Shown here piece by piece: positions 47,310 to 57,577 of a stretch of DNA of 61,945 nt. The notes under the pieces are model-generated. The model was not told the origin of the DNA. It ran no database searches and saw nothing but the letters and a program-made list of their open reading frames with translations. Both the position numbers and the translations under genes were made by a program. Location of the stretch: contig NZ_JAAMQJ010000028.1 of NCBI RefSeq assembly GCF_013523125.1, positions 1 to 61,945 on the forward strand, given 5' to 3'. The DNA is from Pseudomonas entomophila. GTDB lineage: Bacteria > Pseudomonadota > Gammaproteobacteria > Pseudomonadales > Pseudomonadaceae. Within the stretch, counting starts at the first letter, position 1, and each line of letters starts with the position of its first letter.

Positions 47310-47375
47310 ACGCAAACGCCCCGCCTGTTTCGCGTGAGCAGGGTGCTCAGGTCGCGAACCAGGCGGGGCGTTGCG
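47310..47375. terminator. long convergent hairpin between amidohydrolase gene and fabB
   Basis: Left arm 47310-47334 and right arm 47352-47375 are nearly perfectly complementary (core ACGCCCCGCCTG / CAGGCGGGGCGT), with one bulge and a 17-nt loop. It ends both convergent transcripts or is a degenerate REP. Confidence 0.75.
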
Positions 47376-47391
47376 TGTTACCGGAGGGCTG

Positions 47392-48612
47392 TTACTGACC
47401 CTGCCAGCGCTTGAGTACCAGCGTGGCGTTGGTCCCGCCGAAACCGAAGCTGTTGCTCATGACCGTGTCGATCTTGGCGTTTTCCTCGGTTTTGCGAAGG
47501 ATCGGCAGATCGGCGACCTCGGGGTCCAGCGCGTCGATGTTGGCCGAGCCGGCGATGAAGTTGTTCTCCATCATCAGCATGCAGTAGATGGCCTCATGTA
47601 CGCCGGCAGCGCCCAGCGAGTGACCGGACAGGCTCTTGGTCGAGCTGATCTTCGGTGCCTTGTCGCCGAACAGTTCGCGCACGCCCTTCATCTCGGCGAC
47701 GTCGCCCACCGGCGTGGAGGTGCCGTGGGTGTTCAGGTAGTCGATCGGTGCGTCGACGGTGGACAGGGCCATCTGCATGCAGCGCACGGCGCCTTCACCG
47801 CTTGGGGCGACCATGTCGTAACCGTCGGAGGTGGCACCGTAGCCCACGATTTCGGCGTAGATCTTCGCGCCACGGGCCAGGGCGTGCTCGAGCTCCTCGA
47901 CCACGACCATGCCACCGCCACCGGCGATGACGAAGCCGTCGCGGTCCGCATCGTAGGCACGCGAGGCCAGTTCAGGCGTCTCGTTGCGCTTGCTCGACAG
48001 GGCGCCCATGGCATCGAACAGGAACGACTGGCTCCAGTGCTCTTCTTCGCCGCCGCCGGCGAAGACGATGTCCTGCTTGCCCATCTGGATCTGCTCCATG
48101 GCGGTGCCGATGCAGTGCGCGCTGGTGGCGCAAGCCGAGGCGATGGAGTAGTTCAGGCCCTTGATCTTGAAAGGCGTGGCCAGGCAGGCCGAAACCGTGC
48201 TGCTCATGGTGCGGGTGACCCGGTACGGGCCGACACGCTTGACGCCTTTCTCGCGCAGGATATCCAGCGCTTCCATCTGGTTCAGGGTCGATGCGCCGCC
48301 GGAGCCGGCGATCAGACCGGTGCGCGGGTTCGACACCTGCTCTTCGCTCAGGCCCGAGTCCTTGATCGCGTCGGCCATCGCCAGGTAGGCGTAGGCGGCG
48401 GCGTGACCAACGAAGCGGAAGACCTTGCGGTCGATCAGTTCTTCGAGGTTGAGGTCGATCGAGCCGGACACCTGGCTACGCAGCCCCATTTCCTTGTATT
48501 CCGGGTTGAAACGAATGCCCGGACGGCTGTTGCGCAGGTTTTCGGTGACGGTAGCTTTGTCATTGCCCAGGCACGACACGATGCCCAGACCAGTGATAAC
48601 GACGCGGCGCAT
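47392..48612 (-). CDS. fabB: 3-oxoacyl-ACP synthase I FabB
   Basis: This 406-residue KAS I enzyme elongates unsaturated fatty acids. The nucleophilic cysteine is in [14 protein letters not shown], the histidines in [11 protein letters not shown] and [12 protein letters not shown], and the glycine-rich C-terminal motif in [11 protein letters not shown]. It follows fabA by 11 bp in the classic fabAB operon. Confidence 0.96.
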   Translation of the reverse strand: MRRVVITGLGIVSCLGNDKATVTENLRNSRPGIRFNPEYKEMGLRSQVSGSIDLNLEELIDRKVFRFVGHAAAYAYLAMADAIKDSGLSEEQVSNPRTGLIAGSGGASTLNQMEALDILREKGVKRVGPYRVTRTMSSTVSACLATPFKIKGLNYSIASACATSAHCIGTAMEQIQMGKQDIVFAGGGEEEHWSQSFLFDAMGALSSKRNETPELASRAYDADRDGFVIAGGGGMVVVEELEHALARGAKIYAEIVGYGATSDGYDMVAPSGEGAVRCMQMALSTVDAPIDYLNTHGTSTPVGDVAEMKGVRELFGDKAPKISSTKSLSGHSLGAAGVHEAIYCMLMMENNFIAGSANIDALDPEVADLPILRKTEENAKIDTVMSNSFGFGGTNATLVLKRWQGQ

Positions 48613-48623
48613 GCGAATAACCC

Positions 48624-49139
48624 TTAGAAGTTTTCAGTGGAGGTGAACACGCCGACCCGCAGGCCTTCGGCAGTGTAGATCTCGCGGCCGTCGACGCTGA
48701 CCGAACCATCGGCGATGGCCATGTTCAGCTTGCCTTTGAGCACGCGCTTGATGTGAATGTTGTAGGTCACGTTCTTGGCGGTCGGCAGGACCTGGCCGAA
48801 GAATTTCACCTCGCCCGAACCCAGCGCACGGCCACGGCCCGGCAGGCCCTGCCAGCCGAGGAAGAAACCGACCAGCTGCCACATGGCATCCAGGCCCAGG
48901 CAGCCTGGCATCACCGGGTCGCCCTCGAAATGGCAGGCGAAGAACCACAGGTCAGGATTGATGTCCAGCTCGGCGACCAGCTCACCCTTGCCATACTTGC
49001 CACCTTCGGCACTGATGTGCGTGATGCGGTCGACCATCAGCATGTTGGGGGCGGGCAGTTGCGCATTACCTGGGCCGAACAGCTCACCGCGACTGCAGCG
49101 CAGCAGGTCTTCCCGGGTAAAGGCGTTTTGTTTGGTCAT
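48624..49139 (-). CDS. fabA: 3-hydroxydecanoyl-ACP dehydratase/isomerase FabA
   Basis: This 171-residue bifunctional enzyme introduces the cis double bond in anaerobic unsaturated fatty-acid synthesis. The active-site histidine is in [14 protein letters not shown] and the aspartate in [11 protein letters not shown]. It is the first gene of fabAB. A TetR-type operator candidate lies upstream at 49272-49287. Confidence 0.96.
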   Translation of the reverse strand: MTKQNAFTREDLLRCSRGELFGPGNAQLPAPNMLMVDRITHISAEGGKYGKGELVAELDINPDLWFFACHFEGDPVMPGCLGLDAMWQLVGFFLGWQGLPGRGRALGSGEVKFFGQVLPTAKNVTYNIHIKRVLKGKLNMAIADGSVSVDGREIYTAEGLRVGVFTSTENF

Positions 49140-49271
49140 GCGAGCTCCTCAATAATCCCCAAGGTGGCGGGGGGCAATCTTCCCGGCCTGGCCCGAGCGT
49201 GTGAGCATCGGGTCGGCAGCCTACAGGTAGACTATTGCGTTGTGGTGAAAGTCACAGTGGATCGGTGATCC

Positions 49272-49287
49272 AGTACAAGTGTGCACT
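49272..49287. promoter_or_regulatory. candidate DesT/FabR-type operator upstream of fabAB
   Basis: AGTACAAGTGTGCACT is a partial palindrome (AGTRCA...TGYACT), of the style bound by the TetR regulators of unsaturated fatty-acid synthesis (DesT in Pseudomonas, FabR in E. coli). It is 133 bp upstream of the fabA start, in the only promoter-sized gap for the operon. Confidence 0.5.
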
Positions 49288-49346
49288 GAAAAGACGTATT
49301 TTCAGGCGCGACGTGCATCCTGTCCAGTCTTTAAGACTGCCGCACT

Positions 49347-51275
49347 TTAGCATTTATCGCCAGTCGCGGCAGTCCCGGCGGGCGTCCAGCGATCGAGCAC
49401 ACGTCGCAAATCACTGCGCTGGAAGGGTTTGCCCAGGTAGTCGTCCATGCCTGCATCCAGGCAGCGCTGGCGATCGCCCTGCAAGGCGCTGGCCGTCAGC
49501 GCGATGATCGGTACCTGCTGACCATGGGGCAAGTGTCGGATGCGCCGTGTCGCAGCGAAGCCATCGATGCCGGGCAAGCGACAATCCATCAGGATCGCGT
49601 CGAAGCGCTGCTGCGTGACGGCGTCGATCGCCTGCTGCCCATCGCTGGCGATCTGGGTGCGGTAGCCCAGGCTGTGCAGCATGGCGAGCGTCACGGTCTG
49701 GTTCACGGCATTGTCCTCGACCACCAGCACCTCGCGGTCCTGCGCCAGTGCGGTTTCGCCTTCGGCAGGCTCGCCGAAGGCGGCGTCGACGGGGGCCAGG
49801 CGCAGGGGCAACGTCAGCATGAACGTCGACCCCTGGTGCTCACGGCTCTGCGCCTGCAGCTGGCCGCCCATGCATTCGGCGAGCGTACGGGCGATCGACA
49901 GGCCCAGGCCGGTCCCTCCATAACGCCGGGAAATCGAACTGTCCGCCTGCTGGAAGGCCACGAACATCGCCTCCAGGCGTGAAGGGTCGATGCCGATACC
50001 CGTGTCGCGTACCGTGCAGGTCAGCTCGACGGTGCGGGCCGTGAGCGGCTGGCACCGCACGTCGACGGTGACTCGACCTTGCTCGGTGAATTTAAGCGCA
50101 TTGCCGATCAGGTTCAGCAGGATCTGCCGGATACGGGTCGGGTCGCCAACGACCCGTAGTGCGTCTACCCCGTCGGCCAGATGCGTCTCCAGGTGCAGGT
50201 CGCGGGCACGCGCCAGGTGCTGGAAGGCGTGCACGCAACGGGTGACCAGTTCGCCTGGTGCGAACTCGACCGACTCCAGCGCCACGCCCGTGCGCTCCAG
50301 CCGAGAAAAATCAAGAATATCGTTGATGACCTTGAGCAGGTGGCCGGTCGATTCACTGGCGACCGTGGTGTATTCGGCCTGTTCGCGGGTCAGGGACGTG
50401 GTCTGCAGCAATTGCAGCATGCCCAGCACGCCGTTCATCGGTGTGCGCAGCTCGTGGCTCATCATGGCCAGGAAGTCGGACTTGGCGCGGTTGGCCTGTT
50501 CGGCTTCCTCACGCGCCTGGACCAATTGGGCGATCGCTTGCTGCTGTTCGCGGCTGGCATGGTCCAGGGCGCTGGCCAGGCTGTTGATGTGGCGCGCCAG
50601 GCGGCCCAGCTCGGTGTCGTCCAGCACGGGCAGGGGCGTGTCGAAGTCGCCTTGTTGAAGCGCCTTGACGGTCTGCGCCATGTCGCTGATCGGTTGGGCC
50701 AGGCTACGCGCCAGGCGCCGGGCGAGCACGAAGGTGAATGCCAGTGCACACAGCGCCAGGATGATCGCCTTGATGACGATTTCCTGCTGGCGCTCGTTGA
50801 ACGCATCGTCCGACATGCCGACGATCACACGGCCCAGGTAGTCGTCACCCACCTGGGGCGGGGGGGATTTGCCCTGGCCCAGGAAATCGTTGTCCAGGGC
50901 GATGCGCTGTAGGCGGATCGGCGCCTGGAAGACTTCGACGCGTTGCGGCCGCTGGTTGCCCTCACCGGGCTGTTCGACATAGGTCAGGATGTGGTTGCGG
51001 CTGTCCTGCACTTCGAGAAAGCGCACATGCGGGATGCTCAGGGTCGCGCGCATCAGGCTGTCGAGCACCTGGCTGTTGCCGGAGATCACCCCGTATTCCG
51101 ACGCCGGCGCCAGTTGGCTGGCGATCAGCTGTCCGGTGTGATTGAGCTCTTGACGCAAGTCCTGAATGCGCACGAAGGTGAAGAAGCCGATCAGCAGCAA
51201 GGTCAGCAGCAGGGCCGGTCCCAGGCTGATGATCTGCGTGCGCGTCTGGATGTTCCAATTCAGGCGTAGGCTCAT
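49347..51275 (-). CDS. hybrid sensor histidine kinase (PA1611-like)
   Basis: This 642-residue membrane kinase has TM1 ([20 protein letters not shown]), a periplasmic sensor of about 140 residues, TM2 ([16 protein letters not shown]), HAMP, a His-kinase core ([20 protein letters not shown]), an ATPase domain ([20 protein letters not shown]) and a C-terminal receiver ([11 protein letters not shown], phospho-acceptor in [12 protein letters not shown], lysine in GKPF). There is no Hpt domain. Next to fabAB it holds the position of PA1611, a kinase reported to act with RetS in the Gac/Rsm network. It overlaps the upstream binding-protein gene (ATGA). Confidence 0.88.
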   Translation of the reverse strand: MSLRLNWNIQTRTQIISLGPALLLTLLLIGFFTFVRIQDLRQELNHTGQLIASQLAPASEYGVISGNSQVLDSLMRATLSIPHVRFLEVQDSRNHILTYVEQPGEGNQRPQRVEVFQAPIRLQRIALDNDFLGQGKSPPPQVGDDYLGRVIVGMSDDAFNERQQEIVIKAIILALCALAFTFVLARRLARSLAQPISDMAQTVKALQQGDFDTPLPVLDDTELGRLARHINSLASALDHASREQQQAIAQLVQAREEAEQANRAKSDFLAMMSHELRTPMNGVLGMLQLLQTTSLTREQAEYTTVASESTGHLLKVINDILDFSRLERTGVALESVEFAPGELVTRCVHAFQHLARARDLHLETHLADGVDALRVVGDPTRIRQILLNLIGNALKFTEQGRVTVDVRCQPLTARTVELTCTVRDTGIGIDPSRLEAMFVAFQQADSSISRRYGGTGLGLSIARTLAECMGGQLQAQSREHQGSTFMLTLPLRLAPVDAAFGEPAEGETALAQDREVLVVEDNAVNQTVTLAMLHSLGYRTQIASDGQQAIDAVTQQRFDAILMDCRLPGIDGFAATRRIRHLPHGQQVPIIALTASALQGDRQRCLDAGMDDYLGKPFQRSDLRRVLDRWTPAGTAATGDKC

Positions 51276-52165
51276 GGAGGCGTGCCTTCTTCTGCCAGGG
51301 CCAGCTCGGCAGCCGTCGTGTCGATGGGGCTCAGGCCAAGCGCCCGGGCCACCTGTTGATTGCCCAGCACACCGAAGTGGGCGGGGTAATGGCTGCGTGG
51401 CCAGGTCGTTGGTGGCTGGTCCAGCAAGAAGTCGAGCTCGCTCAGCCAGTCCTGCTGGTCGCTGTAGGTGGTGGCCAGTGCGCCGGCCCGCACGAAGCCG
51501 GCACTGGGTCCGATGAGCGCCAATTGCCGGCCATAGCTGCTCAGCAGCACGTTCTTCGCGGTCTTGGAATTGTAGACATCGGGATCGTCCAGACCGAGCA
51601 GGACGTCACTGCTGGCCAAGACCTGCTGCAGCGGGCGATTGTCGGTCGGCTGTGGCCAAGGCTGGGCCACGATTTCCAGGTCGAGCGGTGCGGCGGCGCG
51701 GTTGAGTTCAGCCAGCAGAAAGCCGCTATCGTCGCCGTGCAGCACGCCGATCCGGCGTGCCGTCGGCAGCAGATAGCGCACCAGACGCAGTTGCCGGTCC
51801 AGCGGTGGATCGCTCCACAGCAGGCTGAGAAACCCTGGCCGCGTCGAGCCCAGGCGGCGTTGCGCCTGGACACGGCTGACGCGCAGGGCGAGGGCCGATG
51901 GGCCGGCGCTTTCGCCCAGCCGCCAGTCGAGGGCGTCGGCATCGAGCAGGATCAAGCGCGTCTCTGGCATGAGCCGGGCGGGGCGGGGCAGCTGCGTCAC
52001 GGTTTCGAAGCGCACGTGGTCGGCCGGGCGACGCGCTTGCAGGGCATCGGTGAACGCCCGCATGCTGGGTTCCTCGCGGGCGCCTACCACCAGCACCTCG
52101 TGCGCCGATAGCGCGCCCAGCGGGCAGACCCATGTCAGCAGGGCTGCACACACCCAGCGCTTCAT
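51272..52165 (-). CDS. periplasmic binding-protein-like protein
   Basis: This 297-residue exported protein has a signal peptide ([21 protein letters not shown]). Its body resembles ABC-type sugar/ligand binding proteins of the ABC_sub_bind type: [40 protein letters not shown] and [20 protein letters not shown]. No permease or ATPase is nearby. It lies between a TonB receptor gene (TGATG overlap) and a hybrid kinase gene (ATGA overlap). It may therefore present a ligand to the kinase sensor domain rather than to a transporter. That role is inferred. Confidence 0.72.
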   Translation of the reverse strand: MKRWVCAALLTWVCPLGALSAHEVLVVGAREEPSMRAFTDALQARRPADHVRFETVTQLPRPARLMPETRLILLDADALDWRLGESAGPSALALRVSRVQAQRRLGSTRPGFLSLLWSDPPLDRQLRLVRYLLPTARRIGVLHGDDSGFLLAELNRAAAPLDLEIVAQPWPQPTDNRPLQQVLASSDVLLGLDDPDVYNSKTAKNVLLSSYGRQLALIGPSAGFVRAGALATTYSDQQDWLSELDFLLDQPPTTWPRSHYPAHFGVLGNQQVARALGLSPIDTTAAELALAEEGTPP

Positions 52166-54273
52166 CAGAACTGCAGCTCCGCGCTGAAGCTCAACCGCCG
52201 GCGACTGTCGTAGCGGTTCTGCACGAGCGTGGTCGGCTCGTCGTCCAGCCGTTGTTGTCAGAGTGCGGCCAGTTCGAGGCGGGTGCCCTGCCATTGCAGG
52301 CGCTTGGCCAGACGCAGGTCGGCGCGTTCGTAGCGGTAGCCATTGAGCGCGTCGTCGCCGAGGTAGAACAGCCCGCTCGACCAGCCGTCACCCCATTCGC
52401 GCAGCCAGGCGACCGAACCACTGTTGCGTGCCGTGAGTTGGCGATCGGCAGGATTGCTGGCCCAGGCGTCGACGTAGGCGTAGGTCACCCGCAGCCGGTC
52501 TTCGAGGGTCGCCTGCCAGTCGAGCTGCGCCTCGCTCCCGGTGAACCGCGCGCGGTTGGCGTTGCTGGCGATGTACTGGTTGTTGCGCAAGGGTTCGCTG
52601 ATCATGCCGGTGATCTGGTCATGGAACAGCTTGAGGTCGACGTTCAGGTCCAGGGCGGTGAAGTAGCCGTTGTAGCCGATCTCGCGCGAGCGCATGCGCT
52701 CCTGCTCCAGGTCGCCCGGCCCACGTGTCTTGACGAAGTACTCGGCCTGTCGCTGGCCGAACGCGGCAGGGGTCAGGTGGTTGACCCGGTAGCTCCAGTT
52801 GACGTTGTTCTCGAACATGTCCGGTGAGCGCACCGCCTCGGCGTATACCAGACGCAGGCCGTGCCGCGGGTTGATCAGGTAATTGAGCGCCACACGGGGT
52901 GTGAACGACTCCCCGGACAGGCGGCTGTCCTCGAGCATGGCGCCTCCTTGGAGAATCCAGCGGTCGTCGAGGCGCCATTCCAGTTGGCCGAACGCCCGCC
53001 AGGTCTGGTCGTCCAGGCTGCCGTCGAAGTAAGTCTGCGAGTCGGCACGGTCGTAGCGGTAGCCTAACCCGCTGAGCAGTCGCAGGCTGTCGGTGAGGCT
53101 CAGGGTGTCTTGCAGCTCCAGGTCATAGCGCGACTCGCGGGTGCTCTGGTCGACATCGCCACAGACCACCTGGCTGCCGCCCTGGTGGTCCCACTGGTCC
53201 TTGACCTGATCGCGCAGCGCCTGGCGTACCGGGTCGGAACTGTCGGGCGGGTTGGCGATGCCACGGGCGACCTGCTCGGCGAAGCCGGGGTCCAACTGCC
53301 AGAGGCGAGTCAGCTCCGGGCTGAACGACAGCGCGGCATCGCAGGCTCGCCAGAGCTGGCGTCGCTCGAAGCGCTGTGCGGAGGCTTGTACATGCAGGCT
53401 GTGCCGTGGGTCGAAGTCGATGTTCCAGCGCAACGAGCCCGCATAGTCGTCGGCCTCGACGTCCGCATCCTTGCCGGCAGCGGCGACGTTGGGAAAGACG
53501 GCCTGGTAGGTGTAGGGCCGTTGATTGCTGCCATGCTTGGCCGCGAGCTGCCAGTCGAGGCGCTGCCCAGGTGCCAGGGCCTGGCTGGCGCTAAGGTTGA
53601 AGCGGGTCAGGCGTCGGCTGTCGCGGTAGTCATGGCCGGACGCATCGTGGTCGAAGCCGTCGTCCGCCGCACCCGACAGCGACAGCCGTGCGTCGCCGCC
53701 GTCCCAGCCCAGCCCCTGACTGGCATACCAGTCGGCGATCCCGTTCTGGCCACGGGTCACCTTCATTCGGGTGCCATGGCTGTCGGCAGGATGGAGGGTG
53801 AGGATGTTCACCACCGCCATCAACGCATTGGCGCCGTAGCTGACCGTGTTCGGCCCGCGAAAGACCTCGATGCGTTCGATATCTTCGAGGGCGACGGGAA
53901 TGTCGCTCCAGTCCACAGTCGCCAAGCCGGCGCGATACACCGAGCGACCATCGATCAGCACCTGCATGCGACGCGCATCGCTGACGTTGCTGCCGTGGTA
54001 GTTGACGGTCGGCTGGTTGCCGGCGCCATAGCCGATCATCATGCCTGGCACCAGTCGCATGAGTTCGGGAATGTCCCGGGCGCCACTGGCGTGGATCAGT
54101 GCGCTGTCGAGCACGGTCATGCTGCCGGGCACCGTGGCCGGTGACTGTCTGAGCCGCGTCGCGGTCAGCACCTCGGGCAGCGCCTGGTCGTCGACGAACA
54201 GGTCATCGGCCAGCGTCGGCCCGCACAGGGCAGCGGCCAGCAGGAGGGATCGGGAAGGAAAGCCTGCGCGCAC
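52165..54273 (-). pseudogene. TonB-dependent outer-membrane receptor, interrupted by an in-frame stop
   Basis: The minus strand encodes a 702-codon receptor with signal peptide ([14 protein letters not shown]), plug domain ([40 protein letters not shown]) and a beta-barrel. Codon 672 is TGA (52258-52260), which would end the protein at LELAAL. The same frame continues 30 codons to ...SRRRLSFSAELQF and a stop at 52165-52167. That tail ends in the terminal phenylalanine typical of outer-membrane barrels, and its stop overlaps the next gene's ATG. The break would remove the last barrel strand. The start is GTG. The ligand is unknown. Confidence 0.82.
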
Positions 54274-54377
54274 GGTGTGATCTTGGTCAGTGTGAGGGCG
54301 GGCATGTTAACCGACGTGGCCGCTTTTGCCAGCGCCGCCCAGCGGCGATTGTCGCTGGCCCTGCCGTGCAGGCTCCG

Positions 54378-54383
54378 TATAAT
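54378..54383 (+). promoter_or_regulatory. gpsA: -10 element of the gpsA promoter
   Basis: A perfect TATAAT lies 41 bp upstream of the gpsA ATG. The -35 at correct spacing (CTGGCC, 54355) is poor, so the promoter may rely on the -10 or an activator. Confidence 0.5.
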
Positions 54384-54423
54384 GCCCCCATCACCTATCG
54401 ACAGCGCTTTTGACGGATGGAAC

Positions 54424-55449
54424 ATGACTGGACAGCAAGCTGTAGCGGTGTTGGGGGGAGGAAGTTTCGGCACGGCCGTGGCGAACCTGCTGGCTGAAAA
54501 CGGGGTGCACGTGCTGCAGTGGATGCGTGACCCGGTGCAAGCCGAGGCCATGCGTACTCACCGTGAGAATCCTCGCTATCTCAAGGGCATCCGCTTGCAC
54601 GACGACGTCGAGCCGGTCACTGACCTGCTGAACACGCTACAGGCCTGCAACCTGGTGTTCGTCGCGTTGCCCTCGAGCGCGCTGCGCAGCGTGCTGGCGC
54701 CCCACGCCGCCCTGCTCGACGGACGCATGCTGGTCAGTCTGACCAAGGGCATCGAGGCGCACAGCTTCAAGCTGATGAGCCAGATCCTCGAAGAGATCGC
54801 GCCCAAGGCGCGGATCGGCGTGCTGTCCGGCCCCAACCTGGCGCGCGAGATCGCCGAACAGGCCCTCACCGCCACGGTCGTGGCGAGCGAGGACGAGGCC
54901 CTCTGCCAACGCGTCCAGGCGGTGTTGCACGGGCGTACTTTCCGTGTCTATGCCAGTGCCGACCGGCATGGCGTCGAACTGGGCGGTGCGCTGAAGAACG
55001 TGTACGCCATCATCGCCGGCATGGCCGTGGCCTTGGGGATGGGCGAAAACACCAAGAGCATGCTCATCACCCGTGCACTGGCCGAGATGACGCGCTTCGC
55101 GGTCAGCCAGGGCGCCAACCCCATGACGTTCATGGGCCTGGCAGGGGTGGGCGACCTGATCGTCACCTGTTCGTCGCCAAAGAGCCGCAATTACCAGGTC
55201 GGTCATGCCTTGGGGCAGGGGTTGAGCCTGGACGATGCCGTCAGCCGACTGGGCGAGGTGGCCGAGGGCGTCAACACGCTCAAGGTGCTCAAGGCCAAGG
55301 CCGAGGCGCTCGAGGTGTACATGCCGCTGGTCGCCGGGCTGCACGCGATCCTCTTCGAGGGGCGGACCCTCGACCAGGTGATCGAGTGGTTGATGCGCGC
55401 CGAACCCAAGACCGATGTCGACTTCATCTCCACCAGCGATTTCAACTGA
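54424..55449 (+). CDS. gpsA: glycerol-3-phosphate dehydrogenase [NAD(P)+] GpsA
   Basis: This 341-residue enzyme makes sn-glycerol-3-phosphate for phospholipid synthesis. The NAD motif is [19 protein letters not shown]. Further conserved blocks are [20 protein letters not shown], the active-site lysine in [16 protein letters not shown], and the family pattern [20 protein letters not shown]. The ATG at 54424 gives the normal N-terminus. A DUF4389 gene follows at 15 bp. Confidence 0.95.
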   Translation: MTGQQAVAVLGGGSFGTAVANLLAENGVHVLQWMRDPVQAEAMRTHRENPRYLKGIRLHDDVEPVTDLLNTLQACNLVFVALPSSALRSVLAPHAALLDGRMLVSLTKGIEAHSFKLMSQILEEIAPKARIGVLSGPNLAREIAEQALTATVVASEDEALCQRVQAVLHGRTFRVYASADRHGVELGGALKNVYAIIAGMAVALGMGENTKSMLITRALAEMTRFAVSQGANPMTFMGLAGVGDLIVTCSSPKSRNYQVGHALGQGLSLDDAVSRLGEVAEGVNTLKVLKAKAEALEVYMPLVAGLHAILFEGRTLDQVIEWLMRAEPKTDVDFISTSDFN

Positions 55450-55464
55450 TCTTTGGAGCCCCCC

Positions 55465-55803
55465 GTGAACCCATCTTCCCGTCCCGAGCAGCACGAATCG
55501 ATCCTCCTGCGCGTCCTGTGGATGCTGCTCTTTCTCGTCGTCTGGCAACTGGCCGAGCTGCTGCTGGCGGCCCTGGTGCTGGCGCAGCTGATCTATCGCC
55601 TGGTGTATGGCGCGCCCAATGCCGGCTTGATGAACCTGGGCGACAGCCTGAGTCAGTACCTGGCGCAGATCGGCCGCTTCGGCATGTTCCAGACCGACAG
55701 CAAACCTTGGCCGTTCGCCGACTGGCCGACACCGCGCGCGCCGGAGGGTGAAGCGCCCCACATGCCCGGCGCCTCGACGAACCGCCACCGGCCCAAGCCG
55801 TGA
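55465..55803 (+). CDS. DUF4389 family membrane protein
   Basis: This 112-residue protein contains the DUF4389 core LLRVLWMLLFLVVWQLAELL and VLAQLIYRLVYGAPN, with one or two membrane helices and a proline-rich tail. The GTG at 55465 is chosen, with GGAG in CTTTGGAGCCCCCC upstream. It lies between gpsA and sixA and overlaps sixA by 4 bp (GTGA), so the three form one operon. Confidence 0.82.
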   Translation: MNPSSRPEQHESILLRVLWMLLFLVVWQLAELLLAALVLAQLIYRLVYGAPNAGLMNLGDSLSQYLAQIGRFGMFQTDSKPWPFADWPTPRAPEGEAPHMPGASTNRHRPKP

Positions 55804-56258
55804 AGGTCTGGATCCTGCGTCACGGCGAAGCCCAGCCACAGGCTGCGCGCGATGCCGAGCGCCGGCTCACCGCCCACGGGCAGGCGCAGGCCGTGCGGGC
55901 TGCCACGCATCTGGCCGGCCAGCCGTTGCAGGCGATCATCGCCAGCCCCTACGTGCGCGCTCAACAGACGGCCGCGCTGGTTCACCAGGCCTTGGCCACC
56001 TCCGTCTCGGTTCGCACTGGCGCCTGGCTGACGCCTGACGGCGATCCACGCGAGGTGCTGGACCAGCTCGATGCACTGGCCCTGGAGCACGTGCTGCTGG
56101 TCAGCCACCAGCCGTTGGTGGGTGAGCTGGTCAGCCTGCTCGAACAGGGCCATGTGCAGCAGCCCGTAGGCTTTTCCACGGCCAGCCTGGCCGAGCTGGA
56201 GGGGGCATGGGCATTGGCCGGAGGCATGACCTTGCGCGCCCTGCACCAACCCGACTGA
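55800..56258 (+). CDS. sixA: phosphohistidine phosphatase SixA
   Basis: This 152-residue histidine phosphatase begins MKVWILRHGEAQPQA with the RHG catalytic motif. The second histidine is in VLLVSHQPLVGEL. SixA removes phosphate from Hpt domains and from the nitrogen PTS. The start is GTG, overlapping the DUF4389 stop. Confidence 0.92.
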   Translation: MKVWILRHGEAQPQAARDAERRLTAHGQAQAVRAATHLAGQPLQAIIASPYVRAQQTAALVHQALATSVSVRTGAWLTPDGDPREVLDQLDALALEHVLLVSHQPLVGELVSLLEQGHVQQPVGFSTASLAELEGAWALAGGMTLRALHQPD

Positions 56259-56262
56259 CAAG

Positions 56263-56287
56263 ACAACCTGACACTTCTGTCAGTTGT
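56263..56287 (+). terminator. hairpin after sixA
   Basis: ACAAcCTGACA-CTTC-TGTCAGTTGT forms a 10-bp stem with one bulged C; a TTTTT run follows about 8 nt later. It is a moderate terminator candidate. Confidence 0.4.
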
Positions 56288-56344
56288 GGTGGTCTTTTTC
56301 CCCTTGCTAACGTTCGAGTCAGATGACGAGCCGGGGGGCTAAGG

Positions 56345-56695
56345 ATGACCATTCACGACCTGAGGTTGGTGCGCTCGCTGAACCTGCAGAGCACCAAGGA
56401 CAAGGTGCGCGACCACACGGTCCTGGATTTCGCCGAATACGGGGTGCTGCGCGACAGCGCCGCTGCCCGGCTCGACCAGTTGGTGCGTGCGTTCCATGAG
56501 CATGGCGAGTTCGAAGCGCTGCACCAGGCGACCCAGCGCATGGCGCAGTCACTGCAAGCCAGTTGCCTGTTGGTGCGGCGCCTGGAAATGTCGGCCGAGC
56601 AGCGTCGGCTGGCCTACGAGGCCCTCGACCAGCAGATGGTCTATTTGCAGGCCTGTTTGCGCCGCTCGCTGTCGGCCGTGAAATCATCGGCCTGA
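56345..56695 (+). CDS. hypothetical helical protein
   Basis: This 116-residue soluble protein (MTIHDLRLVRSLNLQSTKDKV...) is predicted almost wholly helical, with LDQLVRAFHEHGEFEALHQATQ. No family is recognised. It follows sixA in the order seen in P. putida genomes, as far as I recall. Confidence 0.6.
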   Translation: MTIHDLRLVRSLNLQSTKDKVRDHTVLDFAEYGVLRDSAAARLDQLVRAFHEHGEFEALHQATQRMAQSLQASCLLVRRLEMSAEQRRLAYEALDQQMVYLQACLRRSLSAVKSSA

Positions 56696-56788
56696 CCTGA
56701 TCGCCCTTGACGATGACTTGTCCAGACGTTGCTCGGGCCAGGCGGTCCCTCGACAATGACCGCTTCGTTGCCGACAACCGAGATGGCC

Positions 56789-57577
56789 ATGCCTCAGCCG
56801 ATCTTCTTCGCCCATGCCAATGGGTTCCCTTCCGCGACCTATGGCAAGCTGTTCGCTGCCCTCGCGCCGGACTACAGCGTGAGTCATGTGGCGTGCCAGG
56901 GGCATGATCCGCGCTTTCCGGTGGACGACAACTGGCGCGGCCTGGTCGATGAGCTGCTGCACCATGTGCAGGGCCAGCCGGCGCCCGTGTGGGGCGTCGG
57001 CCACTCGCTGGGCGGCGTCTTGCACCTGCACGCGGCCATGCGCCGGCCGGACCTGTACCGGGGCGTGATCATGCTCGATTCGCCACTGTTCACCCGCGTC
57101 GAGCGCTGGTTGATTCGGGGCGCCAAGCAGGTCGGCCTGATCGATCGCATCACGCCCGCAGGGCAGACCCTGGGCCGGCGGGCGTCGTTCCCCGACCCTG
57201 AAACCGCCCGCCGCTATTTCGCCAGCAAGGCGCTGTTCCAAGGTTTCGATCCAGAGTGCCTGGACGCCTACCTGGAACATGGGCTGACGCAAGCCGCACA
57301 GGGCTGGCAGTTGCGATTCGATCCCGCGACCGAAATCGGCATCTACCGAAGCGTACCCCACGAGTTGCCCATGCCTGGCCGCCCGCTGGAGGTGCCGGTG
57401 GCGATGATCGGCGGGCGGCAGAGCCGGGTGGTACGGCGGCGTCACGCATTGGCCGTGCGCGCGATGCCCAAGGGTGAATACCACACCGTGCCAGGCGGGC
57501 ACATGTTCCCGCTGGAACGGCCGGTGGACACTGCCAGCCTGATCAAGGGCCTGTGCGACCGCTGGGGCCAGGCATGA
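56789..57577 (+). CDS. alpha/beta hydrolase (first of two)
   Basis: This 262-residue alpha/beta hydrolase has the oxyanion region IFFAHANGFPSATYG, nucleophile serine in GVGHSLGGVLHLHA and the C-terminal histidine in TVPGGHMFPLERP. The HANGFP motif is typical of lipase-like esterases of this group. The ATG at 56789 follows ACCGAGATGGCC; a longer start at 56756 is possible. It overlaps the next hydrolase gene by 4 bp (ATGA). Confidence 0.85.
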   Translation: MPQPIFFAHANGFPSATYGKLFAALAPDYSVSHVACQGHDPRFPVDDNWRGLVDELLHHVQGQPAPVWGVGHSLGGVLHLHAAMRRPDLYRGVIMLDSPLFTRVERWLIRGAKQVGLIDRITPAGQTLGRRASFPDPETARRYFASKALFQGFDPECLDAYLEHGLTQAAQGWQLRFDPATEIGIYRSVPHELPMPGRPLEVPVAMIGGRQSRVVRRRHALAVRAMPKGEYHTVPGGHMFPLERPVDTASLIKGLCDRWGQA

